A stretch of 64,000 bases of DNA from Lycium barbarum (taxonomy: Eukaryota; Streptophyta; Magnoliopsida; Solanales; Solanaceae): assembly GCF_019175385.1 (NCBI RefSeq), contig NC_083341.1, forward strand, positions 62,033,800-62,097,799, in the 5' to 3' direction. The notes under the pieces are model-generated. The model worked only from the letters and a program-made list of their open reading frames with translations, did not search any database and was not told the origin of the DNA. The stretch's first letter is position 1. Every line of letters begins with the position of its first letter. Shown one piece after another: positions 23,504 to 36,064 of the stretch. A program made the translations under genes and the position numbers.

Positions 23504-25309
23504 GTTAATCGCAATGGTTTGCACACTACTGGTGGACGGGTTCACTGTTATGCCTTTCCTGGTAGGACAGAGGTTGAGGGCTCAAATGCAGTTATTACAA
23601 GTAACATCTCAATCTGTCACGGGATGGCTTCTGTATTGTTTTGCCCGGTTATACATTTTCTTATGTATCTACATATTTCTCTATGGGTGTTGATATAGTC
23701 TATGATTTACTTGATGCCCCTATATATGCATCTACTCCAGTTAGAGACTCTGTGGTCGTAGGTAGACTCTTTCGATCTTGTACTGTCATACTTATGGGGT
23801 ATGGCACCTAGGTTGACTTAGTGATTTTAGACATGGTAGATTTTGATGTCATCCTGGGTATGAGTTGGCTAGCTCCTTATCACGCATTTCTGGACTGTCA
23901 TGCCAAGACAACCTAGACTTGAGTGGAAGGGTAACCTTAGTCCCTTCCCATAGAAAATAATTTCCTTTATTCATGTAAAGAAGTTAGTAGATAGAGGGTG
24001 CTTGGCTTATTTGACATATATCTGTGATACCAGTGTTAACGGTCTATCTCTTGAGTCAGTTTCTGTGGTACGTGAGTTTGCAGATGTGTTTCCCGCAGAC
24101 TTGTCGGGCATGACACCAGACCGTGACATTGATTTATGCATTGACTTAGAGCCGAGGACCCACCCTATATCTATCCCGCCATATTAGATGACACCACTAG
24201 AGTTGATGGAATTAAAGGAACAACTTCAGGATCTTTTTAGTAAGGGTTTCACCCGTCTGAGTGTCTCCTCGTGCGGCGCTCCTGTTCTGTTTGTGAAAAA
24301 AAAAATATGGGACCATGCAGATGTGCATTGATTACCGCCAGTTAAATAAAGTCACAATCTGGTATAAATACCCCATCCCTCGTATTGAAGACTTGTTTGA
24401 CCAGCTTCAGGGGGCTTCTGTGTTTTTGAAAATTGACTTGAGATCAGGATATCATCAGTTGAAAATTCGGGCAGAGGATATTCTTAAGAAATCTTTCCGG
24501 ACTAGGTATGGGTATTATGAGTTTCTAGTTATGTCTTTCGGGCTTACTAATACCCTAGCTACTTTTATGGATTTGATGAATAGTATTTTTAAGCCATACT
24601 TGGACTCGTTTGTGATAGTGTTTATTGATGACATCCTGGTTTATTCAAAGAGTAGAGAAGATCATGAAAAACACTTGAGGGTTGTTCTTGGGTTGCTGAA
24701 AGACAATGAGTTGTATGCTAAGTTTTGTAAGTGTGAATTTTGTCTTGCATCTATGTCCTTCTTGGGACATGTGGTTTCGAAAGAAAGGATTATGGTGGAT
24801 CCGAAGAAAAATTGAGGCAGTGAGGAATTGGGCCAGGCCCACTTTCGTGATGGAGATCCGCAGTTTCGTGGGTTTGGCTAGTTACTACCGTCAGTTCGTG
24901 AAAGGGTTTTCCTCAATTACTTCGCATTTGACCCGTCTAACTCAGAAAGAGGTACCCTTCCAGTGGTCCAACAAGTGCGAGGAGAGCTACTAAAATCTCA
25001 AGACTTTATTGACTACAACTCCTATTCTATCTTCGCCCATGGAGGGTAAGGACTTTGTGGTTTATTGTGATGTGTCTTGTTCTGGTTTGGGTGCTGTTTT
25101 GATGCAGGAAAAGAAGGTGATTGCTTATGCTTCCAGACAACTGAATATCTATGAGAAGAACTATCCTACTCATGTCCTACAGTTGACAGCTGTGGTTTTT
25201 GCATTGAAAATTTGGAGGCATTATCTTTATGGCGCTAGTTGCGAGGTATTTACGGATCATCACAGTCTTTAACACGTGTTTACTCAGAGGGATCTTAATT
25301 CTAGGCAGC
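23504..25309 (+). pseudogene. pol: TE5 protease, RT and RNase H start
   Basis: The protease is heavily decayed: only LVDG, an ILGMSWL stretch (about 23852) and LDCHAKT are readable. RT spans about 24190-24810 with [21 protein letters not shown], the FIDD catalytic box (24622) and FLGHVVS. After a frameshift near 24800 come RSFVGLASYYRQFV and RNase H with [28 protein letters not shown] and EVFTDHHSL. Stops include TAG at 24185-24187, TGA at about 24813, TAA near 24991 and TAA at 25270-25272. Coding breaks at 25309 in the NSRQQRW segment, where TE6 was inserted. Confidence 0.9.
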
Positions 25310-25363
25310 TGTAACACTCTGTAAATCCGAGTTAAGTGTGAAAGTGTCTTGGAGAAGCGGGAT

Positions 25364-25655
25364 CCCACTGTTTTTGTTAACGTAAAATACGGCCAAAGAA
25401 TATGGCCCGTATTATGAAATACGACCCGTATTCCTTAGGCGTATTTCACCTGTCGCCTTTGGGGTCCACTGTTTTTGTTAACATAAAATACGGCCAAAGA
25501 ATGCGACTCGTATTTTGAAATACGACCCCTATTCCGTGGGCGTATTTCACCCGTCTCCTTTGAAGTATACTAATTTGTTAATGTAAAATACGGCCACGGA
25601 ATACGGCCCATATTTTGAAATACGGTCCGTATTTCTAGGTGTATTTCACCCCCCC
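25364..25655. repeat. Three ~99-bp repeats with AAATACG/CGTATTT inverted segments in TE6 LTR
   Basis: Each unit begins near TCCACTGTTTTTGTTAA and contains AAAATACGGCC, then CGTATTTTGAAATACG, then GGGCGTATTTCACC. CGTATTTTGAAATACG is nearly self-complementary, so each unit can fold. Repeated in the 3' LTR (32364-32640). Position near the LTR start suggests U3 enhancer-like repeats; function is inference. Confidence 0.88.
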
Positions 25656-26370
25656 TCCAGCCGTGTATATGTATAGCGGGTTTAGTTAGTTTTATCACTT
25701 ATTCACATTCTCATATACCCTAAGGACGAAAATATTTCCTCCAAGTCTTCTCACATTAAGGTAAGAACATTTTTTTAACATTAATAATCAATCCTAGCAT
25801 TAAACCCATGATTCTTAACATGATTCTTGAATGAAAAACCTAGGGTTGCAAGGTAATCTTTCTCAAGGTGACTCAAGCTAGGGTTTTGGGTGTCCTTCTT
25901 CGTAAAAGTGAATTGTTGAGTTACTTAAGGCTTAATTAAGGTATGTCTCTTTTGACAACCCTATTTTGGATGTGTGTCTCTTTTTCAAAAGTTCTTTAGT
26001 GAATAAAAAGGTGGATTTTTTATACTTCGAAACCCTATTTCATGCTTTGATTGTGGTTGGTGTGCGTGAGGGGGCAAGCCCATATTAAACCTTGATTGTA
26101 TTATATTATGTGCTTGTATGCGTAATTCAAATTGTTTTCCTCTATAAGAGATGATCGTTAATAATGGCTAAGGGTTGGTAATAGTGTTTTTATGATGAAC
26201 TATGACAATTGAACCTTGTTAAAGGAAGTGAAAAGAATTTCACGATTATCAATGAAACAATGTTTTTTTTAATGACATGATGAACTTAAACACTAATTGA
26301 TGATGTGACTACCTTAAGATGAATTGTGATTCAACTTTTATGCTATGAACTTTGTTGTTGTGTTTAACCT

Positions 26371-26520
26371 AGCAACTCGGGAGGAAGGGTAGTCACTATG
26401 GATCCTAGTGTGGTAATGCCTAGCCATTCGGGAGGAAGAGTGGCCACTACGGGTTCGCTACCCAGGCACGGTTTATGCTAGCTATTCGGGAGCAAGGATA
26501 GTCACCAAGAGTCTAATATT
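26371..26520. repeat. Three imperfect repeats (ATTCGGGAGGAAG core) in TE6 LTR
   Basis: Cores ACTCGGGAGGAAGGGTAGTC, ATTCGGGAGGAAGAGTGGCC and ATTCGGGAGCAAGGATAGTC, spaced about 60-70 bp. Same in the 3' LTR near 33364-33510. Confidence 0.82.
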
Positions 26521-27337
26521 CCGGTGTGGTGCCAAGTTATTTTTAGGGAACCTCAAGGGTCATCCCTTCGATGTGATTTATTCTTCGGCCTGTATTGGCA
26601 TGGGTGACATCTTTATCTCTTTATGAAAGTATTACTGATGATAATCCGACAAATTGTAAGGACAAACCGAAAGTTGTAAACTTGATAAGAAGGGGTTTTA
26701 TTTCGTTTTAACAAGCTTATTGCACCAAGTTGAGTAACAGCTTAATAATGATTTCATATGGTTTCCAGAACTAATTTCTATACTTATTATTGTATCTAAT
26801 TTTTATATGTCATATTGTCCCCGAGGCACTCACTGAGTACGTAGTACTCAGGCATACCATTGTTGTTTTGATAGTATGTTAGGTAATGAAGAAGAGCAGG
26901 TTCGTGGAGACTAAAAGCGCTAGGAGAACTTGCCATTGTTGTTGACTTAGTGAGCCCACATCCTCGTTCGTGGGTCATCCTCTATTTATTCATTCCATTT
27001 ATTTATATTTGTTTTCCGGGCTGCATCCCGATGATTAGATGATCATTCTTTATTCTTAGAAGCTCCATAGTTTACATTCATCCTGTGGGTAGTTGAAGAG
27101 TTGTTGCGTAATTATTTGGGCACTTGTTACGTTTTGATTAAGTTTTATAATGTTAAAGACTTCCGCTGATGTAAATCATATATCATGATTTGATTGTAAT
27201 TATTTTATAAACTTTGGATGTGAATATTGAACCTGGCGGGTTCAAGCGTTGTTATTGCATCTTTTAGGTTCTTCCAATGTTGTTCATAACGTTGGATGCC
27301 AGTCACGTCTAGGGTGGATTTTGGGGCGTGACAAGCT

Positions 27338-27350
27338 TGGTATCAGAGCC
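27338..27350 (+). other. TE6 primer binding site (tRNA-iMet)
   Basis: TGGTATCAGAGCC, four bases after the LTR end; exact match to the usual plant initiator-Met tRNA complement. Best preserved primer site in the window. Confidence 0.95.
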
Positions 27351-27416
27351 TAGGTTTAGATACGTCCTAGGATTGCTGGCAGTGTCTGCGAAGCTGTGTC
27401 TAGTAGAGTTTTCCTT

Positions 27417-27437
27417 GTGCAGCCTGATCACCTGTAT
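27417..27437 (+). promoter_or_regulatory. TE6 leader hairpin with palindromic loop (candidate dimerisation signal)
   Basis: Stem GTGCAG / CTGTAT (six pairs, two of them G-U), loop CC plus palindrome TGATCA plus C. It follows the leader motif CTAGTAGAGTTTTC (27400-27413) by 3 nt; the motif starts 50 nt after the primer site. Stem and spacing differ from TE2, TE5 and TE7, but the 2-nt plus 6-nt-palindrome loop is kept. Confidence 0.45.
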
Positions 27438-27563
27438 AACCGAGAAACTCCCAGGACATTTATAAGTGTTTCTTATCCTTCTTGATTCTAGATTGTGTTG
27501 TGGAGCTTGAAATCCTATTAGGGTCATCCTAATGCGTTCGTTAATTCGTGCCTATTACAGAAA

Positions 27564-29413
27564 TGGCTCTAACACGATCCAGAAATGGTAACCGAGGACG
27601 TCCCGTGATAGCTAACTGAAATCTTGGAGGCGCGAATGCCGGTAACGGAAATAATATTAGAACTCAAGCACCACCTCAAGCGCTACCTGCTCCTGCTGTT
27701 CCTGTGTCGGGTGTGCCTGCGATTGGTACGATGCAAACTCCTGTTCAAATGCTGACTACATTAGTTGCGGCTCAGCAACAGTGTCGAGGTGTGGAACCTC
27801 TTGGTGGAGGCAAACTTAAGCAATTCCTAGATATAAAGTCACTAGAGTTTTTCGGGTCACGAGAGGTGGATGACCCCCAACACCTTTTGGATAAGACTTT
27901 CAAGGCGTTGAGGGCAATGAATGCCTATGGTTTCGAAGCTTTGCGGTTTTCTTCTTATCAGTTGAAGGATGTTGCTCACACATGGTTTGAGATGTGGGAG
28001 TCTGAGAGGGGTAATGTTGCTTTAGCTCCTACGTGGGCTGAATTTGAAGAGGCGTTCATAAAGAGGTTTCTGTTTGATGAAGAGAGGTTTGCTATGGCTA
28101 CCAAGTTTGAGAAACGTGAGCAAGGTACAAAATCTATTCGTGAATACAGCTTGGAGTTCACCCATCTGTCAAAATATGCACTGTACATGATCCCGAATGA
28201 GAAGCATAAGTTGACTCATTTTGTACGTGGGCTGGTCCCATGGATTAAGTCTGCATCTGCTGCTGTTGCTATGCCTCCCACTTGCACTTTCTCATCTTTG
28301 GTTGGGTTCACAAAACAACAAGAGAGTTGGAAAAATAAGGAGAGGGTGGAGCGAGACCAGAACAAGAAGGCTCGATCGGTGAGTAGTTTCAGTGGTAATA
28401 ATTATAATGGAGGGCAGAGGAGAGGATATTCTGCACCTGCTCAGTCTGGTGCATATTTGAATGCCAGTGTACCTTCTCGTAGGCAAGGTCAAAGGAATAA
28501 TAACCAAAGCAGGTTCTCCCAGGGTAGTAGTTGGTCCACTGTATGGGAAGATTGTATCTGTCATTAGTGTGGTATTAGGGGCCACATTAAGAGGGAGTGC
28601 AGAAAGTGGCTATACGAGATGGCTATTATGTCTAACCAAAGGAATGATTCGCCTGCTTCTGCATCTGCTAAAAATCCCCCTGCTGGTAATGCTAAAAATA
28701 ATAATCAGAATGCTCGTAATAATGGCAAAGGAAAGGAAGTTGCTAACACTTCTGGTGAAGGGACAACTCGGTTTTATGGGCTGACTCGTAGGGAGGCAGC
28801 TGAGGCTTCTGACGCTGTGGTTACATGTATCCTTACCATCTGTTCTCATGATGCTTATTCATTGATTGATCTGAGTTCAAATTTATCCTATGTGACCCCT
28901 TATATTTCTCTTGATATGGGTATAAAACTCGAACCTTTGTTGGCACCCTTTGCTATTGATACGCCTTCTGGTGTTCCTGTTATTGTTTCTAGAGTATATA
29001 GAAATTGTGTTGTTGTGATTAAAGGCCGTCAGACCGTGGCTGATTTGTATGAACTTGAGATGGTGAATTTTGATGTAACTATGGGGATAGACTGGTTGTC
29101 CGCATGTTATGCTAATGTGGATTGTCGCCATAAGTTAGTTCGTTTTGCCTTTCTCGATGAGCCTGTTATTGTATGGGAGGGTGAAATTACTAAGCCAAGG
29201 GGTAGATTTATTTCCTATATTAAGGCTCATAAGATGATTACTAAGGGGTGTATTTACCATGTGGTTGATGTTAATGATACAAAAGCCAAAGTGCCCGAAT
29301 TCGCATCTATTCCCATAGTTCGTGATTATCCCAAAGTGTTTCCTAACGAACTTCCTGGTATTCCTCCTGATAGAGTTATTGATTTTGGGATTGATGTTAT
29401 TCTTGACACCTAA
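27564..29413 (+). pseudogene. gag-PR: TE6 gag-protease
   Basis: ATG at 27564 followed by a TGA near 27616, then open in one frame. The gag core (27800-28250) reads LEFFGSREVDDPQHLLD, AHTWFEMWE, WAEFEEAFIKRFL and SLEFTHLSKYAL. The zinc knuckle at about 28554-28597 is CICH-stop-CGIRGHIKREC; a TAG (28568-28570) replaces one residue between conserved positions, in frame. The protease follows, but its catalytic D-S/T-G is read as D-L-S (LIDLSSN), so it would be inactive even without stops. GIDWL and KPRGRFISY mark its C-terminal side. Frame is lost near 29400 (one-base shift) just before RT. Confidence 0.92.
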
Positions 29414-32190
29414 ACCTATTTCTATTCCACCTGATCGTATGGCTCCAGCGGAGCTAAGGGAATTAAAGGATCAGTTAAAAAACTTCTTGGATCATCCGAC
29501 CAAGTTCCTCACCTTGGGGTGCTCCAGTATTGTTTGTTAGAACGAAAGATGGTTCCCTTAGAATGTGTGTTGATTACCGTCAGCTTAATAAAGTGACCAT
29601 TAAAAATAAGTATTCTTTGCCTAGGATAGATGATTTGTTTGACCAACTTCAGGGTGCTAAGTTCTTTTCAAAGATTGACCTGAGTTCTGGGTATCACCAA
29701 TTGAAGAAAAAGGAGAAGGATATCTCGAAAACCGCTTTTCGTACTCGTTATGGGCACTTCGAGTTTCTAGTTATGTCCTTTGGGTTGACTAATGTGCCTG
29801 CTGCATTTATGGACTAAATGAATCGTGTATTTAGACCTTATCTGGATCGTTTCATCATTGTTTTCATTGATGATATTTTGGTGTATTCTAAAAATCTTGA
29901 GGATGGTGTTAATTATTTGAGAATAACTTTGACAACACTTGAAGAGAACAAGTTTTATGCGAAATTCTCAAAGTGTGAATTCTGGCTTAAGTCTGTGACT
30001 TTCTTGGGTCATGTGGTGACTGGTGACGGTATTAAAGTAGATCCTCAGAAAATTTCAGCGATTAAGGATTGGCCTAGACCAACTAGTGTGACTGATATTC
30101 CTAGTTTCTTGGGGTTGGCAAATTATTACAGAAAGTTTGTGGAAGGTTTTTTGTCTATAGCCTCTCTATTGACTAAATTGACACAGAAGACTGCTAAGTT
30201 TCAGTGGTCCGAAGCTTGTGAAAAGAGTTTCCAAGAGCTTAATACAAGGTTGACTTCGGCTCTTATTTTGACTTTACCTTCTGGGTCTGGTGGATATGTG
30301 GTGTATTGTGATGCTTCCAGAATTGGTCTGGGTTGTGTTTTGATGCGGAATGGTAAGGTGATTGCTTATGTGTCACGACAGTTGAAAAAGCATGAGAAGA
30401 ATTACCCGACTCATGACTTGGAGTTGGCTGCTATGGTGTTTGCTTTGAAGATTTGGCATCACTACTTGTATGGTTAGCATTGTGATGTTTTCACTGATCA
30501 CAAGAGTCTACAATATATTTTCAAGCAGCGAGAGTTGAATCTCAGACAAAGGAGATGGTTTGAGTTGTTGAAAGAGTACGACTTGAATATCTTGTATCAT
30601 CCTAGTAAGGCTAATGTGGTTGCTGATGTTTTGAGTAGAAATCTATGGGCATGTTGGCTTATTTGCGCGTTCATGACATGCCCATGTGGAAGGAAATTCG
30701 AAGACTTGCTAGTCTTGGGTTCAGACTTGATAAAACTGAAGATGAAGAGTTAGTAGGAATCACGCCATCACGGTCTGACATTGTGGAAAGGATTAAATCC
30801 AAGCAATATGATGACGAACTTTTGATGAAACTGCGGGATGGAGTTGAAAGGGGTGAGTACACTTCATTCACTGTTGGGACAGGTGATAGTGTCCTATAGT
30901 TGAAAGGGTGATTATGTGTTCCTAATGTTGACGGACTTCGACAAGAATTGATGGTAGAGGCGCATAGTTCTAAATACTTTGTGCATCTGGGTTCCACCAA
31001 GATGCATAAGGATTTGAAACAGCACTATTGGTGGAAGAGCATGAAGGTTGATATTTCTAACTTTGTGGCTAAGTGTTTGAATTGTCAACAGGTTAAGGCT
31101 GAACATCAAAGGCCTGGAGGCTTGGCTCAAAATATCGAGATTCTGCAGTGGAAGTGGGAGGTGATCAATATGGATTTCGTTGTGGGTCTACCCCGCACAA
31201 AGGCCAAGTTTGATTCGATTTAGGTGATCATGGATAGACTCACAAAGTCTACCCATTTTCTCCCTGTGAAGACATCATATGCTGCAGCGGAGTACGCCAA
31301 GTTATACCTAAAGGAGATAGTTAGATTAAATGGGATTCCTAAATCCATCATATCTGACAGAGGTACACAATTCGCTGCTCATTTTTTGAAATCCTTTCAG
31401 GAAGGTTTGGGAACTAGAGTGAAATTGAGCACTGCCTTTCATCCTCAAACTGACAGGCAGGCAGAGAGGACTATTAAGACTTTGTTATAGATTTCGGAGG
31501 AAATTGGGATGAACATTGACCTATTGTGGAATTCGCGTACAATAATAGCTATCAAGCGAGTATTCAAATGGCTCCTTATGAGGCTCTTTATGGGAGGCGT
31601 TGTCGGTCTCCAATTGGTTGGTTTGAACCAACTAAGGTAGAACTGTTGGGTCCTGACTCAATTCATGAAGCAATAAAGAAAGTTAATCTTATTGTACAAC
31701 CACTCAAGACAGCTAAGAGTAGACAGAAGTATTATACGGACATGAAGCGACGTGAGTTGGAATTTTCTGTTAGTGACAAGTTATTCTTGAAAGTGTCACC
31801 ATCGAAGGGAGTAATACAGCTTGGTAAACAAGGCAAGCTTAGTCCTCGTTTCATTAACACTTATGAGATTTTTAGGAAAATTGGGATGGTGGCTTATGAG
31901 TTGAAGTTACCATCTGATATTGCCATGGTGCATCATGTGTTTCACATTTCGATGTTGAGACTATACAAACCTGGTCCATGAACCTTGAAGAGATTGAAAT
32001 TAATGAAAGGCTATCTTATGAAGAAGAACCAGGTCGGATTCTAAATCGGTAAGTTAGAAGGTTGAGAAAAAAAATGCAGCTTCAGTTAAAGTCCTGTGGC
32101 AAAATCATGATACCGAAGAAGCAACTTGGGAAGAAGAGGAGGACATGAAGAAAAGATGTCCTCACTTGTTCCCTATTGCAGGTATGAGTT
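29400..32190 (+). pseudogene. pol: TE6 RT-RNase H-integrase-chromodomain
   Basis: RT: IPPDRMAPAELRELKDQL, a small deletion and frame change near 29500, then [26 protein letters not shown] (29866), FLGHVV. RNase [57 protein letters not shown]. Integrase zinc finger is complete (H...H, CLNCQQ); DD35E in VIMDRLT, ISDRGTQF, RQAERTI. Then SPRF and a HISMLRLYKPGP tail, and NHDTEEATWEEEEDMKKR, the chromodomain end. Lesions: TAA at 29815-29817, TAG at 30475-30477, frameshift near 30640, TAG at 30897-30899, TAG at 31221-31223, stop and shift near 31488, TGA at about 31980. Confidence 0.95.
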
Positions 32191-32296
32191 AATGTTTCTA
32201 GCTATTCTTACGTGAATCGTTTGCATTTGTTTGAAACAACTTGTGTTTAGTGAATCCTTGGTAAGCTACGATTCTCATTCGAGGACGAATGATCTT

Positions 32297-32309
32297 GAGA
32301 GGGGGATAA
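32297..32309 (+). other. TE6 polypurine tract
   Basis: GAGAGGGGGATAA immediately before the 3' LTR, preceded by the CGAGGACGAATG box. It would serve as plus-strand primer. Confidence 0.9.
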
Positions 32310-32650
32310 TGTAACACTCTATAAATCCTCGTTAAGTGTGAAAGAATCTTGGAGAAGCGGACCCCACTATTTTTTTAACATAAAATACGGCAAAAGAATA
32401 CGACCCATATATTGAAATACGACCCGTATTTCTTGGGCGTATTTCACCCATCTCCTTTGGGGTCCACTATTTTTTTAACGTAAAATACGGCCAAAGAATA
32501 CGGCCCGTATTTCGAAATACAGCTCGTATTCCGTGGGTGTATTTCACCCCTCTCCTTTGGGGTCCACTGTTTGGTTAATGTAAAATACGGCTCGTATTTT
32601 GAAATACGGTCCGTATTTCGGGGCGTATTTCACCAGCCTCCAGCCGTGTA

Positions 32651-32703
<53 letters not shown>

Positions 32704-34331
32704 CGGGTTCGGTTAATTTTATCACTTATTCATATTTTCATAAATCCTAAGGACAAAAATCTTTCCTCCAAGTCTTCTTACATTAAGGTAAGAACATTTT
32801 TTAACATCATTAATCAATCCTAGCATTACACCCATGATTCTTGAATGAAAAACCTAGGGTTGTAAGGTAATCTTTCTCAAGGTGACTCAAGCTAGGGTTT
32901 TGGGTGTCATTCGTTGTAAAAGTGAATTGTTGAGTTACGTAAGTCTTAATTAAGGTATGTCTCTTTTGAAAACCCTATTTTGGATGTATGTCTCCTTTTT
33001 AAATGTTCTTTAGTGAATAAAAAGGTGAATTTTTCATACTTTGAAATCCTATTTCATGCTTTGATTGTGGTTGGTGTGCGTGAGGGGACAAGCCCACAGT
33101 AAACCTTGATTGTATTGTACTTTATGCTTGTATATGTAATTCAAATTGTTTTCCTTTATAAGAGATGATCATTAATAATGGCTAAGGGTTGGTGAACTAT
33201 GACAATTGAACCTTGTTTAAGGAAGTGGAAACGTTTTCACGATTATCAATGAAACGATTTATCTTTGTAATCACATGATGAACTTAAACGCTAATTGATG
33301 ATGTGTCTACCTTAAGATGAATTGTGATTCACTATGCTATGAACTTTGTTGTTGTGTTTGGCGTAGCTACTCGGGAGGAAGGGTAATCACTATGGATCCT
33401 TGTGTGGTAATGCCTAGCCATTCGGGAGGAAGAGTGGCCACTACGGGTTCGCCACCCGGGTGCGGTTTATGCCTAGCTATTCGGAAGGAAGGATATCCAC
33501 CGAGAGTCTAATAATCCGGTATGGTGCGCAGTTATGTTTAGGGAACCTCAAGGGTCATCCCTTCGATGTGATTCATTCTTGGGCCTGTATTGGCATGTGT
33601 GGCATCTTTATCTCTTTATGAAAGTATTACTAATGATAATCCAACAAATTGAAAGGACATAACCGAAAGTTGTAAACTTGATAAAAAGGGGTTTTATTTC
33701 GTTTTAACAAGCTTGTTGCACCAAGTTGAGTAACTGCTTAATAATGATTTCATATGGTTTCTAGAATTGATTTCTTTACTTATTATTGTATCTAATTTTT
33801 ATATGTCATATTGTCCCTGAGGCACTCATTGAGTACGAAGTGCTCAGGCATACCATTCTTGTTTTTTATGGTATGTTAGGTAACGAAGAAGAGCAGGTTC
33901 GTGGAGACTAAAAGCGCTAGGGGAACTTTCCGTTGCTGTTGACTTGGTGAGCCTACATGCTCGTTCATGGGTCATCCTCTATTTATTCATTACATTTATT
34001 TATATTTATTTTTTTGGCTGCGTCCTAATGATTAGACGATCATTCTTTATTCTTAGAAGCTCCATAGTTTACATTCATCCTGTGGGTAGTTGAAGCGTTA
34101 TTGCGTAAATCTTTGGGCACTTGTTACGTTTTGATTAAGTTTTATAATATTAAAGACTCCCGCTGATTTAAATCATATATCATGATTTGATTGTAATTAA
34201 TTTATAAACTGTTGGAGGTGAATATTGAACCTGGCGGGTTCAAGTGCTGTTATTGCATCTTTTAGGTTCTTCCGATGTTGTTCATGACGTCGGATACCGG
34301 TCACGTCTAGGGTGGGTTTTGGGGCGTGACA
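32310..34331 (+). repeat. TE6 3' LTR
   Basis: TGTAACACTCTA to GGGGCGTGACA; partner of 25310-27333. It differs by a long (TA)n run at 32647-32701 absent from the 5' LTR, and by smaller changes. Confidence 0.96.
32647..32701. repeat. (TA)n microsatellite inside TE6 3' LTR
   Basis: Nearly pure TA dinucleotide of about 55 bp. The same position in the 5' LTR (about 25667) reads GTGTATATGTATAGCGGG, so the run grew after insertion. Confidence 0.93.
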
Positions 34332-36000
34332 GCAGCAGAGATGGATAGAGTTGCTTAAGGATTATGATATTACAATTTTGTACCATCCTGGTCAGGCAAA
34401 TTTGGTAGCATATGCTTTGAGCAGGAAATCAGCTAGAATAGGGAGTTTGGCTCGTTTGATTGCGTCAGAGCGTCCATTGGCTAAGGAGGTTCAGACTCTG
34501 GCTAACAGTTTTATAAGGCTTGATGTGTCTTGTTCAGGGAGAGTGTTGGCTTGTATTGAGGCAAGATAGTCGTTTCTGGAGCAGATTAAGGCCAGACAGT
34601 CCGAAGATATGAGTTTGAGTAAGATTCGCAATAAAGTCTTGCGTGGTGAGGCCAAGGAGGCCGTGATTGATGAGGAAGGTGTCTTGAGAATCGAGGGCGT
34701 GTGTGTTCCCCATGCTGATGATTTGATTAAAACTATTTTTGCTAAGGCTCACAGTTCAAGATATTACATTCATCTTGGTGCTACCAAGATGTACCGTGAC
34801 TTGAGGCAGCATTACTGGTGGGCTAGGATGAAGCGTGATATTGTCGAGTTCATTGTACAATGTTTGAATGGTCAGCAGGTGAAGTACGAGCACCAGAGAC
34901 CTGGGGGTACACTTCAGAGGATGCCTATTCTAGAGTGGAAGTGGGAGAGGATAGGGATGGACTTTGTGGTTAGTCTTCCGAAGACCTTGGGTAAGTTTGA
35001 TTCGATTTGGGTCATTGTTGATAGATTGACCAATTCTGCCCATTTCAAAGCAGTTCAGATTACTCATACTGCTCAGAAGTTGGCCCAAATTTATATCTGG
35101 GAGATTGTTCGCCTGCATGGGGTTCCTATTTCCATCATATCTGATAGAGGCACAACATTTACATCCCAGTTCTGGAAGAATTTGCATTTGGAATTGGGTA
35201 CTAGATTGGACCTTAGTACAGCTTTCCACCCTCAGACAGAGCGCCAGTTTGAGTGGACTATTCAGGTCCTAGAGGATATGCTCCGCTTGTGTTATTGACT
35301 TTGGTGGCCATTGAGATCAGTTCTTACCACTAGCTGAGTTTGCATATAATAATAGTCACCACTCGAGCATTGCCATGGCCCGATTTGAGGCTCTTTATGG
35401 GAGGAGATGTAGGTCTCCTATCAGGTGGTTTGATGCTTTCAAGGTAAGGCCATGGGGTACAACTCTTTTGAGGGAGTCATTAGATAAAGTCAAGGTGATT
35501 CAGGAAAAGCTCTTGGCTACTCAGAGTAGACAGAAAGAGTATGCGGATCGAAAGGTCTGAGATCTTAAGTTCATGGTTAGGGAAAAAGTTTTATTGAAGG
35601 TGTCACCCATGAAGGGTGTGATGAGGTTTGGGAAGAATGGTAAGCTTAGTCCCAGATTCATTGGTCTGTTTAAAAGTCTTAAACATGTGGGGGATATAGC
35701 CTATGAGTTGCCTTTGCCCCTAGGTTTGTCAGGCATTCATCCAGTGTTCCATCTCTCTATGTTGAAGAGATATCATGGTGAATGTTCGTTTATCATTCGT
35801 TGGGATTCTGTCTTGCTGGATGAGAGTATGTGCTATGAGGAAGAGCCTATTGCTATTCTAGATAGAGAGGTTCGCAAGTTGAGGTCGAAGAAAATAGCTT
35901 CAGTGAAGGTTCAGTAGAAGAACCGTACCATTGAGGAAGCTACTGGGGAAACAGAATCCGATATGTGAAAGAATTATCCCCAGCTTTTCACTAAGTCAGG
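34332..36000 (+). pseudogene. pol: TE5 RNase H end, integrase, chromodomain remnant
   Basis: Continues TE5 after TE6: QQRWIELLKDYDITILYHPGQAN, then an in-frame TAG at 34567-34569. Integrase follows: H...H in YYIHLGATKMYRDLRQH, CLNG where the zinc finger needs CLNC, D in VIVDRLT, D in ISDRGTTF, E in FEWTI. Frameshift near 35285. FEALYGRRCRSP, VSPMKGVMRFGKNGKLSPRF and HPVFHLSMLKRY follow, with a TGA near 35558. The chromodomain tail reads SVKVQ-stop-KNRTIEEATGETESDM (TAG at 35915-35917). Both the zinc-finger loss and the stops inactivate it. Confidence 0.9.
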
Positions 36001-36064
36001 TATTTTTCCCTTGTGTCTCTTTTTTGTCCGTTCGGAGATGAACAGGTGTTTAATTAGTATCTGA

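Larger units (their letters stand above)
25310..27333 (+). repeat. TE6 5' LTR
   Basis: Starts TGTAACACTCTG and ends GGGGCGTGACA. It aligns end to end with 32310-34331. It contains three ~99-bp repeats rich in AAATACG inverted segments (25364-25655) and a second triplicate block (26371-26520). Confidence 0.96.
25310..34331 (+). mobile_element. TE6: complete Tekay/Del-like chromovirus nested in TE5
   Basis: Two nearly equal LTRs (25310-27333, 2024 bp; 32310-34331, 2022 bp), primer site, gag, protease, RT, RNase H, integrase, chromodomain tail, polypurine tract. Exact target duplication GCAGC at 25305-25309 and 34332-34336. Deleting the element and one copy restores the TE5 RNase H frame. All parts sit in canonical order. 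Several stops and frameshifts make it non-autonomous now. Confidence 0.97.

Noticed and set aside
27338..27350. Possible tRNA gene at the TGGTATCAGAGCC sequence
   Set aside because: Only the 3'-end complement is present, next to an LTR. There is no cloverleaf; it is a primer binding site.
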